From: Enterococcus pseudoavium NBRC 100491 | Lineage (GTDB): Bacteria; Bacillota; Bacilli; Lactobacillales; Enterococcaceae | Direction: 5' to 3' | Length of the DNA: 64,000 bases | Assembly (NCBI RefSeq): GCF_001544295.1 | Contig: NZ_BCQF01000007.1 | Location: 1 to 64,000, forward strand | In this document: positions 42,615 to 52,668 of the stretch, piece after piece | Position numbering within the stretch: position 1 is the first letter of the stretch | How the letters are laid out: each line of letters opens with the position of its first letter | The notes under the pieces: model-generated | Database searches by the model: none | Told to the model about the DNA's origin: nothing | Seen by the model: only the letters and a program-made list of their open reading frames with translations | Translations under genes and position numbers: made by a program

Positions 42615-43556
42615 TCAACTTAGTGTAACCCGTTCTTTGGAAGTGGTTTGGTATTCTTCAAATAATGGGGAAATCTGCGTTCTCTTTTTGATATCCAGTT
42701 TAATAAAGATATTGTGAACATGGGTCTTAACCGTTCCCAGCGAGAGAAATAACTGGTCGGCAATTTCTTGGTTGGTCTGATGCGCCAGTAATAATGCAAA
42801 AATCTCAGCTTCTCTTTTAGTAAATTGATGCGCAGTGCAAAATTGTCGGATGGAAAGAGTAGTATCTTGATCCTCAGTCGCTTCAGGCTCCGGCTGGTTT
42901 TTTAAGAAGAAGTGGAAGAGCAGGAGACAAATCACAATGGAAAAGATATCTTCTGAAATACTGCGATTATAAATTTTAGTGGTCAACGAGCTGTATTGAT
43001 CAATATTGAAAATCACGAAACTATCTTCCAGCACGATCACAATACTAAAGAAGATGTTGATCAAAGTTAATTTTTTTAAATAGCTTTGATTCATTGCCGG
43101 CAAGGCCTTTTTACTACCGCGCCAACAATAAAAACCTAAATAGCCAAGGAAAAGCTGATTGGCCAAGTAATAAAGCCAAACTTTAAAAGCTGAATTGGGC
43201 AGTAACGGGACAGAGATCATCCAAACAGCTAAAGCAATCAATAAGCCATAATGCAACGCCTTGAATTTTTCTTTACGGAGAGCGGCGATAATCGAAACGG
43301 AGAAGAAGGCATTGCCGAGAAAAATAATGGTTTTGACTGCAGGGGCACTCATAAAGGCTTGGTCGTAGCTGTGGGCAAAGGAGTTGATGAACTCGGTCAT
43401 ATAAATAATGATATTATCGAAAATAAAGAAGGCCAGATAGGCGCTGATTAATAAAAACAGTTTGTTTTTTTCTTTTAAATAGAAATTGATCGCAAATGCC
43501 ATGGTTACAGAGTATAGAATGATCAAAAGGATATTATAAATGAAGATTACGATCAT
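42615..43556 (-). CDS. aguR: AguR-like membrane-bound LuxR-type regulator
   Basis: The 313-residue one-component sensor has about seven hydrophobic segments in residues 1-220 and a C-terminal LuxR helix-turn-helix (about 240-300; FTKREAEIFALLLAHQTNQE, then LFLSLGTVKTHVHNIFIKL). In E. faecalis and Lactococcus lactis the aguR product of this architecture activates aguBDAC in response to agmatine. The start MIVIFIYN at 43556 follows AAAGGGGA; the longer frame lacks an SD. It is divergent from aguB, as in E. faecalis. Confidence 0.88.
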   Translation of the reverse strand: MIVIFIYNILLIILYSVTMAFAINFYLKEKNKLFLLISAYLAFFIFDNIIIYMTEFINSFAHSYDQAFMSAPAVKTIIFLGNAFFSVSIIAALRKEKFKALHYGLLIALAVWMISVPLLPNSAFKVWLYYLANQLFLGYLGFYCWRGSKKALPAMNQSYLKKLTLINIFFSIVIVLEDSFVIFNIDQYSSLTTKIYNRSISEDIFSIVICLLLFHFFLKNQPEPEATEDQDTTLSIRQFCTAHQFTKREAEIFALLLAHQTNQEIADQLFLSLGTVKTHVHNIFIKLDIKKRTQISPLFEEYQTTSKERVTLS

Positions 43557-43601
43557 ATTGAATCCCCTTTCATTTTGAAGTTGAAAAATCCTGCTTCGCA
43601 C

Positions 43602-43829
43602 GTTAAGTATAACATCATTTATTCCTCCATCGCTTCAAAATACGCTAAACTTTCCTCTAAACTTTTCTAAACCCTTGTAAAATAAAAGGTTTATATCTAA
43701 AAATAAACCAGGTGAAACTAATCACAATCGCAAATGTTAGTGTTTACATCCTTTAGCTTATCGTAAACTTGCCATTTTTTGCCTAAAGTAAAGGAGCAAA
43801 AGCAAACAAATTACTTAGGAGGCGTCATC
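43602..43829 (+). promoter_or_regulatory. aguR-aguB intergenic control region
   Basis: Two inverted repeats are visible: GGTTTAT/ATAAACC (43688-43694 and 43703-43709) and GTTTAC/GTAAAC (about 43741-43746 and 43763-43768). Both are candidate AguR sites. The assignment is inference from position. Confidence 0.45.
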
Positions 43830-44849
43830 ATGGCAAAAAGAGATTTCATTACAACAGAAAATTACACGAAGGAGGAGATTCAATACATTGTTGATTTATC
43901 ACTGAAAATCAAAGCTTCTATTAAAAACGGTTTTTATCCGCCATTATTAAAAAATAAAGTCTTAGGCATGATCTTCCAACAATCTTCTACTAGAACGCGA
44001 GTTTCTTTTGAAACAGCGATGACTCAATTAGGGGGGCACGCAGAATATTTGGCGCCCGGTCAAATCCAATTAGGCGGACATGAAACCATTGAAGACACCA
44101 GTCGCGTCTTGTCGCGGTTAGTCGATATTCTAATGGCTCGGGTGGAACGTCATCACAGCGTTTATGATTTAGCGAATAATGCAACGATTCCAGTCATCAA
44201 CGGTATGTCTGATTTCAACCATCCAACACAAGAATTAGGCGACCTTTGTACGATGATCGAACATTTACCGGCAGGCAAGAAAATTGAAGACTGCAAAGTT
44301 TCCTTCATCGGTGATGCTACACAAGTATGTTTCTCACTGGGGTTAGTCGCTACTAAAATGGGCATGGAATTTGTCCAATTTGGTCCGCAAGGGTTCCAAT
44401 TAAATGACGATCATCGGGCGCGCTTAGATGCGATTTGTAAAGAATCGGGCGGTTCCTATACCGTTTCTGATCAAATCGAAGTGATCGAAGGCTCGGACTT
44501 TGTTTACACCGACGTTTGGTACGGCTTATACGAAGCAGAGTTATCAGAAGAAGAACGGATGAGTACTTTCTATCCGAAATACCAAGTCAATGATGAATTG
44601 ATGGCCCGCGCTGGCAAAGATGCGAAATTCATGCACTGTCTACCAGCAACGCGTGGCGAAGAAGTGACCGATGAAGTGATGGACGGACCAAACTCCATCT
44701 GTTTTGATGAAGCAGAAAATCGTTTGACCTCGATTCGCGGCTTATTGGTTTATTTGATGCATGACTATGCGGATAAGAATCCGATCGACGAAAAACAACA
44801 AGCAGCAGCTAAAGCAGAACTGGAAGTCTTTTTAGGTAAAGCACTATAG
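43830..44849 (+). CDS. aguB: Putrescine carbamoyltransferase
   Basis: It phosphorolyses N-carbamoylputrescine to putrescine and carbamoyl phosphate. The 339 residues equal E. faecalis AguB. The carbamoyl-phosphate motif STRTR is at 53-57, with HPTQELGDL and [12 protein letters not shown] further on. [12 protein letters not shown] and the C-terminal helix ([18 protein letters not shown]) are typical of the putrescine enzyme as opposed to ornithine carbamoyltransferase. ATG 43830 has AGGAGG upstream. First gene of aguBDAC. Confidence 0.96.
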   Translation: MAKRDFITTENYTKEEIQYIVDLSLKIKASIKNGFYPPLLKNKVLGMIFQQSSTRTRVSFETAMTQLGGHAEYLAPGQIQLGGHETIEDTSRVLSRLVDILMARVERHHSVYDLANNATIPVINGMSDFNHPTQELGDLCTMIEHLPAGKKIEDCKVSFIGDATQVCFSLGLVATKMGMEFVQFGPQGFQLNDDHRARLDAICKESGGSYTVSDQIEVIEGSDFVYTDVWYGLYEAELSEEERMSTFYPKYQVNDELMARAGKDAKFMHCLPATRGEEVTDEVMDGPNSICFDEAENRLTSIRGLLVYLMHDYADKNPIDEKQQAAAKAELEVFLGKAL

Positions 44850-44962
44850 ACCCACAGGTAAGGACGGAAATGATCTGCAGGGTTAAATAAATTCATCAAG
44901 ATTATTTCCATTCGGGGATTGGGGCAATCCTCAATCCCTGTTTCTACCGGAAAGGAAGAAAA

Positions 44963-46384
44963 ATGGAAGCAAAAAAGAAAAAATTTAGTTTGATGAGTGC
45001 AATATTATCCGTTATCTGTGTCGTGTTCGTGGCAGAGGCGGCGGCGCCGGTTGCGGCGATCGGAAATTCCCAATTTTTTTGGTGGATCTTTCTACTAATC
45101 ACGTTCCTTTTGCCGTATGGTTTGATTTCTTCAGAATTAGGGACCACCTATATTGGTGATGGTGGGATTTATGACTGGGTGACCCAAGCTTTCGGCCACC
45201 GTTGGGGATCCCGTGTTTCTTGGTATTATTGGATCAATTATCCACTGTGGTTGGCTTCCTTAGCTGTGGTGTGTCCCGATTTATTAACGACGATCACAGG
45301 AATTGAATTTTCAACGATCCCCGCGATTTTGATTGAGTTAGTTTTTATTTGGGTGATCGTTTGGATCAGTTTTTATCCAGTCGCAGACAGTGTCTGGATC
45401 TTGAATGGGGCCGCGGTGATCAAGATGCTGTTGGCGATTTTGATTGGTGCGTTAGGCCTGTATACCTTTGCGACTAAAGGGGCCGCCAATGAATTTACGT
45501 TAGCTTCTTTATTACCTAGCTTCAATTTGAATAGTTTGTCCTTTATTTCAGTGATTATTTTCAATCTATTAGGTTTTGAAGTGATCTGTACGTTTGCTGA
45601 CGATATGGAAAATCCGAAAAAACAAATCCCGCAAGCAATTATTGCCGGTGGGTTAGTGATCGCGGCAATTTACATCTTTTCAGCCTTTGGGATTGGCGTT
45701 GCCATTCCAACCGATCAAATCAGTACCGGCAGCGGTTTGATGGACAGCTTCAAGTTATTGACCGGCTCGACCGGTGGTTGGTTCATCATCGCGATGGCTT
45801 TCTTATTCCTATTGACTTTGTTCGGCAATATGATCTCTTGGTCTTTAGGTGTCAATAATACGGCTTGTTACGCAGCCGAAAATGGGGACATGCCGAAAAT
45901 TTTTGCAAAGCGTGGCGGCAAAGACGAAATGCCGATCGGCGCAGCGATCATGAATGGGATCGTGGCAACGGTAGTGGTCGTGATCGCACCGATCCTACCA
46001 AACCAAGATCTATTCTGGGCATTCTTCTCATTGAATCTCGTGATGTTCTTGATGTCTTATGTACCAGTCTTTCCAGCTTTTTACAAATTACGCAAAAGTG
46101 ATCCCGATACACCGCGTCCGTTTAAAGTCGGAGGCAGTGATACCGTGTTGAAAATCTTGGTGGCATTACCAATGATCATGATTGTAATCTCATTGATCTT
46201 TACCGCGCTACCGTTACAATTTGATGCCGAAAGTTTGAGTCAGCAGTTACCGATCACCATCGGTGCAATCGTCTTCACCTTGTTTGGTGAAGCAATCATT
46301 TGGATGAAAAAAATTAAAAAAGAAGGAGTCATCTATCATGGCAAAGAGAATCGAGAAGACAACACCGAAACAAGACGGGTTTAG
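44963..46384 (+). CDS. aguD: Agmatine/putrescine antiporter
   Basis: The 473-residue APC-family protein has about twelve membrane segments and starts MEAKKKKFSLMSAILSVICV. It exchanges extracellular agmatine for putrescine made by the pathway; the assignment rests on family features and on its position between aguB and aguA, as in E. faecalis. Its 3' end overlaps the aguA start by 47 bp. AAAGGAAG precedes the ATG. Confidence 0.93.
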   Translation: MEAKKKKFSLMSAILSVICVVFVAEAAAPVAAIGNSQFFWWIFLLITFLLPYGLISSELGTTYIGDGGIYDWVTQAFGHRWGSRVSWYYWINYPLWLASLAVVCPDLLTTITGIEFSTIPAILIELVFIWVIVWISFYPVADSVWILNGAAVIKMLLAILIGALGLYTFATKGAANEFTLASLLPSFNLNSLSFISVIIFNLLGFEVICTFADDMENPKKQIPQAIIAGGLVIAAIYIFSAFGIGVAIPTDQISTGSGLMDSFKLLTGSTGGWFIIAMAFLFLLTLFGNMISWSLGVNNTACYAAENGDMPKIFAKRGGKDEMPIGAAIMNGIVATVVVVIAPILPNQDLFWAFFSLNLVMFLMSYVPVFPAFYKLRKSDPDTPRPFKVGGSDTVLKILVALPMIMIVISLIFTALPLQFDAESLSQQLPITIGAIVFTLFGEAIIWMKKIKKEGVIYHGKENREDNTETRRV

Positions 46385-47435
46385 AATGCCCGGTGAATTT
46401 GAACCACAAGAAAAAGTTTGGATGATTTGGCCGGAGCGGCCGGATAATTGGCGGGATGGTGGCAAACCTGCTCAGGCAGCTTTTGCGGAAGTGGCTAAAG
46501 CCATCAGTAAATTCACGCCGATGAACGTCGTGGTTTCTCAGCAACAATTCCAAAATTGTCGTCGGCAATTACCAGCAAAAATCACCGTTTATGAAATGTC
46601 GAATAATGATGCTTGGGTGCGAGATTGTGGACCAAGTTTTGTAATCAATGACCACGGTGAATTACGAGCTAATGACTGGGGCTTTAACGCTTGGGGCGGT
46701 TTAGTTGACGGGTTGTATTTCCCTTGGGATCAAGATGATTTAGTCGCACAAAAAATTTGTGAAATCGAAAAGGTTGACTCTTACCGGACAGCGGACTTTA
46801 TTTTAGAAGGCGGTTCTTTCCACGTGGATGGCGAAGGAACGGTTTTGACAACGGAAATGTGTCTGTTGAGTGAAGGGCGCAATCCACATATGACCAAAGA
46901 AGAAATCGAAGAAAAATTATGCGACTACTTAAATTGTGAAAAAGTTTTATGGTTAGGTGATGGGATTGATCCAGAAGAAACCAACGGTCACGTGGATGAC
47001 GTTGCTTGTTTCGTTCGCCCAGGCGAAGTGGCTTGTATCTACACCGAAGATAAAAATAGTCCATTTTATGAAGCAGCCCAAGATGCCTATAAACGCTTGA
47101 ACGAAATGACCGATGCCAAAGGCCGCAAACTAAAAGTGCATAAAATCTGTTGCCCGATCGACAATGTCACCATCGACGGCAATTTCAAGATCGACTACGT
47201 GGAAGGAACACTGCCACGGGAAGACGGCGATATCTGTATCGCTTCTTATATGAATTTCTTGATTACCAACAACGGGGTCATCGTGCCACAATATGGCGAT
47301 AAGAATGATGCCTTAGCTTTGGAACAATTGGAAATGATCTTCCCAGATAAAAAAATCGTGGGTGTCAATACCGTAGAAGTTGTTTACGGCGGCGGGAATA
47401 TCCACTGTATCACCCAACAACAACCGCAAAGATAG
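46338..47435 (+). CDS. aguA: Agmatine deiminase
   Basis: It converts agmatine to N-carbamoylputrescine and ammonia. The 365-residue amidinotransferase-fold enzyme has the catalytic Cys357 in GGGNIHCITQQ, the same position known for E. faecalis AguA, plus NNDAWVRDCGPSF and GGSFHVDGEG. It starts inside the 3' end of aguD (47-bp overlap), with AAGGAG upstream, so translation is probably coupled. Confidence 0.97.
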   Translation: MAKRIEKTTPKQDGFRMPGEFEPQEKVWMIWPERPDNWRDGGKPAQAAFAEVAKAISKFTPMNVVVSQQQFQNCRRQLPAKITVYEMSNNDAWVRDCGPSFVINDHGELRANDWGFNAWGGLVDGLYFPWDQDDLVAQKICEIEKVDSYRTADFILEGGSFHVDGEGTVLTTEMCLLSEGRNPHMTKEEIEEKLCDYLNCEKVLWLGDGIDPEETNGHVDDVACFVRPGEVACIYTEDKNSPFYEAAQDAYKRLNEMTDAKGRKLKVHKICCPIDNVTIDGNFKIDYVEGTLPREDGDICIASYMNFLITNNGVIVPQYGDKNDALALEQLEMIFPDKKIVGVNTVEVVYGGGNIHCITQQQPQR

Positions 47436-47444
47436 GAGAAGCGC

Positions 47445-48374
47445 ATGTCAAAAATCGTAATCGCATTAGGTGGAAACGCGTTAGGAAATTCCGCCAATGA
47501 ACAATTAACTAAAGCCGAATTAGCGGCGAAATCAATCGCCGATCTAATCACAGCCGGGCATCATGTGGTGATCGCTCACGGCAATGGCCCGCAAGTCGGC
47601 AAGATTCGTTTAGCTTTTGAAGAAACTAGCCAAACGCCTGAAGACACGATGCCGTTTCCTGAATGTACCGCGATGAGCCAAGGGTACATCGGTTATCATT
47701 TGCAACAAGCGATTGATGAAGAATTAGTCGCCCGGGGTTTAAACGATATTCCGGTGGTTTCGATGTTGACGCAAGTCGTAGTCGATCCACAAGATCCGGC
47801 GTTTACCAATCCAACGAAACCGATTGGGGGCTATTACACCGAAGCGGAAGCCCAAAAATTGATGGCAGAAAGCGACGATGTCTACGTTGAAGATGCCGGT
47901 CGTGGTTGGCGGCGGGTAGTACCTTCACCGAAACCAGTCGATATTTACGAAAAAATCAGTTTACAAACCTTAGTCGACGCGGGGCAAGTCGTGATCGCCT
48001 GTGGTGGAGGAGGCATTCCAGTTATTTATGAAGGCACTCGCTACAAGGGAGTCGATGCTGTAATCGATAAAGATTTTGCGGCAGCTAAAATGGCGGCTTT
48101 GATCGATGCCGATGTCTTCATTATTTTGACGGCAGTCGATCATGTCTTTGTCAATTTCGGTACCCCAGAGCAAAAAGCACTGGAAACAACTTCAGTGACA
48201 GAGATGAAACAATATATCAGGGAAGATCAATTTGCTCCTGGCAGCATGTTGCCAAAAGTTGAAGCTGCGATTGATTTTGCGGAATCAAAAGCCGGTCGTC
48301 AGGCCATCATTGCTTCTTTGGAACAAGCTTCAGAAGCCGTTAAAGGCAACAGCGGAACGAAGATACAAATCTAA
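47445..48374 (+). CDS. aguC: Carbamate kinase
   Basis: The 309-residue amino-acid-kinase-fold enzyme makes ATP from carbamoyl phosphate and ADP, the energy-yielding step of the pathway. VIALGGNALGNSANEQ near the start, VIAHGNGPQVGKIRLAFE, and VIACGGGGIPV are family motifs. It follows aguA by 9 bp and ends in a strong terminator. Its position marks it as the agmatine-pathway copy rather than the arginine-deiminase ArcC. Confidence 0.96.
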   Translation: MSKIVIALGGNALGNSANEQLTKAELAAKSIADLITAGHHVVIAHGNGPQVGKIRLAFEETSQTPEDTMPFPECTAMSQGYIGYHLQQAIDEELVARGLNDIPVVSMLTQVVVDPQDPAFTNPTKPIGGYYTEAEAQKLMAESDDVYVEDAGRGWRRVVPSPKPVDIYEKISLQTLVDAGQVVIACGGGGIPVIYEGTRYKGVDAVIDKDFAAAKMAALIDADVFIILTAVDHVFVNFGTPEQKALETTSVTEMKQYIREDQFAPGSMLPKVEAAIDFAESKAGRQAIIASLEQASEAVKGNSGTKIQI

Positions 48375-48414
48375 AACTAAAATCCCAGCCTGTTAGGGCT
48401 GAGATTTTAGTTTT
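48372..48414. terminator. Terminator of aguBDAC
   Basis: AAAACTAAAATC and GATTTTAGTTTT flank CAGCC/GGCTG, forming a long stem; it converges on the next minus-strand gene. Confidence 0.8.
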
Positions 48415-48432
48415 GACAAGAAGAAAAAAGGG

Positions 48433-48867
48433 TTAGCTTTTCATCTCAGTCAAGACCTTCGCAATGTCTCTCTTGATCAAACTTTGCATGCTTTCTTTAA
48501 ATTGACTGAGATCCAGATTTTCCAATTTTTGGCGAATGAGCGGAGTCATTTCTGGTTTAGCTTCTGTTAAATAAACTAAGTAGGGAATACATTGACGAAT
48601 AATAGGAGCTTTGGAATCATCCAAGATCGCTAAAATTTCTTCAAGATGAGTGTCAATGATATTTTGCGAATCCCAGCGTGCGTTGATCATAAAAAATTTA
48701 AAAGCACGTCCTCGTCCGGAGGGCGTCTCTGCATTAAGGGCAGGCAAGAATGACTCAAGTTTATCCATGTAAATAGGTTCGCCCAGGCATACAGCTTCCA
48801 ATTTTTTGAAAGCCATCAGAGCTTCTTTGGTATCTTTAGCGGTCAAAAGCGTCAACACAGTGTCCAT
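48433..48867 (-). CDS. Hypothetical HEAT-repeat-like helical protein
   Basis: The 144-residue protein is all helical with repeated hydrophobic pairs (MAFKKLEAVCLGEPIYMDKL; LEEILAILDDSKAPIIRQCI; LIRQKLENLDLSQF), reminiscent of HEAT-like repeats. No catalytic motif is seen. AAAAGGAGTG precedes the ATG and a TATAAT lies nearby. Its function is unknown and nothing nearby suggests one. Confidence 0.6.
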   Translation of the reverse strand: MDTVLTLLTAKDTKEALMAFKKLEAVCLGEPIYMDKLESFLPALNAETPSGRGRAFKFFMINARWDSQNIIDTHLEEILAILDDSKAPIIRQCIPYLVYLTEAKPEMTPLIRQKLENLDLSQFKESMQSLIKRDIAKVLTEMKS

Positions 48868-48896
48868 TAAAACACTCCTTTTCTTCTTATTATAAT

Positions 48897-48926
48897 AAAA
48901 CAGTCGCCAACTTGGCGACTGTTTTT
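48897..48926 (-). terminator. Terminator of the PBP gene
   Basis: AACAGTCGCCAA pairs with TTGGCGACTGTT on a 2-bp turn, with A/T runs outside. On the minus strand it ends the PBP gene and lies just before the promoter of the gene at 48867. Confidence 0.7.
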
Positions 48927-48928
48927 GT

Positions 48929-51490
48929 TTAATCTTTTTTCTCTGCTTCTAATTGTTTTTTCAACTCACTGATTTGTTTGTCGAGATCTTTGCTTTGGTC
49001 TTCGACGTCTTGAATCTGGTCATTGATCGAATTCAACTCGGCATTTCTGGCAGCTTTTTCGTGAGCGTATTCCGCTTCTTTATTGCGATATACGTTTGTA
49101 TATTGGTCAGAAAGTGTTCCGCCCGTTGGTTCGACTTGCTGGACTAAGGCGAAAACTTGCTGAGCATACTGGTCAAAGGTTTGCCAATTGTCTTGCGTAT
49201 CCGTGACGATCAGTTCAAATTGACTCAAACTGTCGATTCGATCGGAAATCAATTGATTACTGAAGGTCGATGCTTCTTCGACCATTGGCGTATTCAATTT
49301 GGCTATGGTTAATTGATTGGCTTTTTCCTTGGCTAACGTATCAATCTTAGCAGTTGCCGTCTGCAAAGCTTCTTGGCGGGCCGCTAGAACTTGTTTCGTT
49401 TGACTGGAGCGGGTAACCAATTGATTGCCTGATTTTTGGACCGACGCGGGCATTTGGAAATCAACATCTTCTTTGCCATTATTTAAAAGATCCATCGTTT
49501 GTTTGAAGATTTCCTTGGTCGCTTGCCCGACGCTGGCGTTGTCTTGCGGCTGCGGCGTATCATCGCCGGCCCAGACGGCAACGGTATAGTAAGGTGTCGC
49601 GCCCACGGTCCAGAGATCTTTGGCTTCGTCAGTCGTACCGGTTTTGACGGCCCAATATTGATTGTGAGCCAAGTTAAGTCCGCTAGCAGTTCCATCGGTA
49701 TTTTGATGGACCGCCTTCATCGTATCGATCGTTAAATAAGCAGCATCATCGCTGTAAACTTTTTGTTGTGCGCTATCGTTTTGGGAGAAGATTTCTTGCC
49801 CAGTGTCTCTGCGCTTGATTGTTTGGATATTTGACGGTGCGCGATAGTTTCCTTGGTTGACCAAGGTGGCAATCCCGCTAGCCATTTCCTGAGTAGTCGC
49901 GCCGTAGGTCATTCCGCCGACGGCAATGATCGGATTGTCATCTTGAACGTCCAGTCCGGTAAATTGCATTTGAGCCAGCGGTTGATAGACTGGTTCTTTT
50001 GTGGCTTCACGATTTTCATCGGCTAATTTGTACGCCACTACGTTGGAGGAAATCGCTAAAGCATTACGCAATGTTAAAAGACCTTTGGAACCATTATAAA
50101 CATTGTTTGGATAGGTATTGTTTAAGCGATCATCGGAGACCGTACTATTTTCCAACAAACCACGTTCATAGGCGGGGGCGTAAGCTACCAATGGCTTGAT
50201 TGCAGACCCCGGTTGACGAAGGGAAAGGAAAGCGCGATTGTAATAATTGCCTTCTTCGCCCCGACCGCCGATACTAGCAACGACATTTCCCGTTTGATTA
50301 TCGATGACGGTCATCGCCGCTTGTTTTGTGTAAAAATTATTGTCGCCTCGATCTTGCCAAGCATTCATCACGTTGCTGACAATACCTTGCAATTGATCGT
50401 GCATGGCAGGATCGATATTGGTGCTGATTTGATACCCGCCGGAAAGGATCCGTTGATAGACTTTATTATAGGCGGTTTTATATTCTTTATTGTAGCGATC
50501 TTCTTCTTCCTTAGAATCGAACTGGTATTGGAAGCGGAAATCTTGTTGGCCCATCAAGACTTTCGTCGCTGAATCGACCGCTAAAGCCACTTCATGATTG
50601 TCTAATTGGTTATTGAGAGCATTGCTGTGGATCTTGGCGGTAAAATCATCAGCCACGGCTTGATCGTATTGCTCTTTAGTGATATAGCCTTGAGCATTCA
50701 TCTCTTCTAAGATCAATTTAGCCCGTTTTAGCGCGTTGGCTTTTTCAGTGGTGGGATCAAAAATCCCTGGATTGTTGGTGATCCCAACCAAAGTCGCTTT
50801 TTCCAGCAGGCTCGTATCGTTGATCGATTTGCCGAAGTAGACTTTGGCCGCCGCATTGATTCCATAGGCCCCATGACCGAAGTAAACATTGTTCAAATAA
50901 TATTCCAAAATTTGGTGTTTGCTGAATTTTTTTTCTAAGGCTTGCGCCATCACCATCTCTTCGATCTTCCGAGAGATAGAAACTTCGGGTGTTAGATAAA
51001 TATTTTTGACCAGCTGTTGAGTAATTGTGGAGGCGCCCCGTACCCCGCGACCAAGTGCCGCATTCAATGCGACCGTCAGCAAGCCTTGCGTATCGACACC
51101 GTGATGTTCGTAAAAACGTTTATCTTCAATCGAAATCAACGCTTGGGAAACAAGGGGGTCCATCTTATCGTATGTTAAGTAGTCTCGCTCTTGCGTCTTC
51201 AGTTCTTTGATGACTTGACCATCTTTATCTAAAATCGTCGTCGGATGATGTTGCTTGAAGTCACTTTCTTGAATCGTAGCGGCGTGTTCTTCACCGGCAT
51301 CGATCGCGGCCGTGACTTCTTTGCCATATGTTTGGAAGAAGAAAACGGTCCCTGCAATCACCAGCGCAAGCAGTACCGCTAAGATGCTTAGTGAGATCTT
51401 GGTTGATTTTGCCAGTTTAGGCAATTTCTTAGGAGCGCCTTTCGCGCTGTTTGTTTTTTTAGTTTCATGTCGTTCTTGTCTTTTTGCCAT
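48929..51490 (-). CDS. Class A penicillin-binding protein (PBP1A type)
   Basis: The 853-residue bifunctional cell-wall synthase has a basic cytosolic N-tail, a membrane helix at about 33-53, a GT51 glycosyltransferase (ISIEDKRFYEHHGVD with catalytic Glu122; GASTITQQLVKN) and a transpeptidase with all three motifs: SAIK (Ser429), SSN (481-483) and KTG (616-618). The C-terminal about 150 residues form a predicted coiled coil (NDQIQDVEDQSKDLDKQISE), an extension not found in all PBP1A proteins. I chose the start MAKRQERHE at 51490 over a longer frame lacking a good SD. It is divergent from the gene at 51674. Confidence 0.92.
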   Translation of the reverse strand: MAKRQERHETKKTNSAKGAPKKLPKLAKSTKISLSILAVLLALVIAGTVFFFQTYGKEVTAAIDAGEEHAATIQESDFKQHHPTTILDKDGQVIKELKTQERDYLTYDKMDPLVSQALISIEDKRFYEHHGVDTQGLLTVALNAALGRGVRGASTITQQLVKNIYLTPEVSISRKIEEMVMAQALEKKFSKHQILEYYLNNVYFGHGAYGINAAAKVYFGKSINDTSLLEKATLVGITNNPGIFDPTTEKANALKRAKLILEEMNAQGYITKEQYDQAVADDFTAKIHSNALNNQLDNHEVALAVDSATKVLMGQQDFRFQYQFDSKEEEDRYNKEYKTAYNKVYQRILSGGYQISTNIDPAMHDQLQGIVSNVMNAWQDRGDNNFYTKQAAMTVIDNQTGNVVASIGGRGEEGNYYNRAFLSLRQPGSAIKPLVAYAPAYERGLLENSTVSDDRLNNTYPNNVYNGSKGLLTLRNALAISSNVVAYKLADENREATKEPVYQPLAQMQFTGLDVQDDNPIIAVGGMTYGATTQEMASGIATLVNQGNYRAPSNIQTIKRRDTGQEIFSQNDSAQQKVYSDDAAYLTIDTMKAVHQNTDGTASGLNLAHNQYWAVKTGTTDEAKDLWTVGATPYYTVAVWAGDDTPQPQDNASVGQATKEIFKQTMDLLNNGKEDVDFQMPASVQKSGNQLVTRSSQTKQVLAARQEALQTATAKIDTLAKEKANQLTIAKLNTPMVEEASTFSNQLISDRIDSLSQFELIVTDTQDNWQTFDQYAQQVFALVQQVEPTGGTLSDQYTNVYRNKEAEYAHEKAARNAELNSINDQIQDVEDQSKDLDKQISELKKQLEAEKKD

Positions 51491-51673
51491 ATCCTGCCTA
51501 TCCTTATTGAAATCATTTCCTCTAGTGTAATAGAAAATGACTCGAATAACTATCCAATTCATATTTTTGCAAGAAAAAATTTAGATTATTTCATAAAAAT
51601 AAGTGTTTATTCATTAGAAATACTTGACGCTCGAATAATTTGTCGCCACAATATAGTGGAGACGAGGTGACCT

Positions 51674-52627
51674 ATGAACACAACAAAAAAATGGCTGATT
51701 TTTTGGGGAATTTTAGCTGCCCTTTTTTTAGGGACGATTGCCGTCGTATTAAGTGGGAATTTTCCGCAGTTTACGCTACCCTTCAGTGTTTTTGCCAGTG
51801 ATAATAAAGCAGTTAAAAAGGAAGAATTACCGAAGCTAACCGTGCTGCCCTTAAAAGATGTCAATGACCAACGCTTATTGACCGAGCAAGTTGAAAAAGT
51901 CGAGGCGCTGAATCAGGCTCTTGAAGCAGACGATCGGTTTGTTAGCTCGCAGGCGCTGGCTATGGCGATTGAAAAAATTTACGGTCCAGCCCAGACTGAA
52001 AAAAATATTTTTGATCTTTATCGTAAAATTTATCCGATGGTGAGTTCCGAAGAAAACGGGTTTGTCAGTGTCAGTGTGCTAGGTTTTGGTCAGCGGTTAA
52101 TGGACGACCAGCCAGTGATGACCCAGCGGCAAGTCTGGAGCTTCACGGATACTACGGGAACGCGGCACGATTATACGATTAGTTTGAGCTTTACTACAGA
52201 TAAGCTCGTTCAATTAACGGCTGAAGATGGAGCGGAAGTGAAGTCCGTCATCACTCAGTCCGATACGTATTTAGATAAGACAGCTGATTTTGAGACGGCG
52301 TGGACAGAACTTAACCGGCGTGGCACCGATACGCAACTGTATCGTCAAATGAAAAAAGGTGGTATGGATCGCCAGCAGACAGAATTCAAGGCGCTGGAAA
52401 AAAGTCTGAATATCACCGATCCCAGCGGTTTCTTTGACTTATTTGAGGCGACTCGCGGAGATCTTTCCCATGCGTATCTGGCGGGTTTTTATCACACCAA
52501 TACGCCGACGGATGGTCAATCCGATTATTATTTCCGCGTGCCGACTTCCCCGACCAAGGTGGCCGAATTCACAGTGGTTTATGATCGCTTGCAGCAAAAG
52601 ATTCTTTCAATCAATCAGCGTTCCTAA
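51674..52627 (+). CDS. Membrane-anchored extracytoplasmic protein of unknown function
   Basis: The 317-residue protein has an N-terminal hydrophobic segment (about 7-27, WLIFWGILAALFLGTIAVVL) with no lipobox Cys, so it is probably a single-span anchor or uncleaved signal. The rest is soluble, with an N-terminal helical part and C-terminal beta-rich repeats (YYFRVPTSPTKVAEFTVVYD). GACGAGGTGACCT precedes the ATG. It is transcribed divergently from the class A PBP, with 183 bp between the two start codons, so a cell-envelope role is plausible (inference). The family is not recognised. Confidence 0.65.
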   Translation: MNTTKKWLIFWGILAALFLGTIAVVLSGNFPQFTLPFSVFASDNKAVKKEELPKLTVLPLKDVNDQRLLTEQVEKVEALNQALEADDRFVSSQALAMAIEKIYGPAQTEKNIFDLYRKIYPMVSSEENGFVSVSVLGFGQRLMDDQPVMTQRQVWSFTDTTGTRHDYTISLSFTTDKLVQLTAEDGAEVKSVITQSDTYLDKTADFETAWTELNRRGTDTQLYRQMKKGGMDRQQTEFKALEKSLNITDPSGFFDLFEATRGDLSHAYLAGFYHTNTPTDGQSDYYFRVPTSPTKVAEFTVVYDRLQQKILSINQRS

Positions 52628-52638
52628 AAATATGTGCA

Positions 52639-52668
52639 AGGCGAGGCATTTTTTGCTTCGTCTTTTTT
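52639..52668 (+). terminator. Terminator after the membrane-anchored protein gene
   Basis: AGGCGAGGCA pairs with TGCTTCGTCT (with wobbles), followed by six T. Confidence 0.65.

Noticed and set aside
43830-48374. Arginine deiminase pathway (arcABC)
   Set aside because: The deiminase carries agmatine deiminase motifs, the carbamoyltransferase has the putrescine-type motif and C-terminal helix, and the gene order matches aguBDAC.
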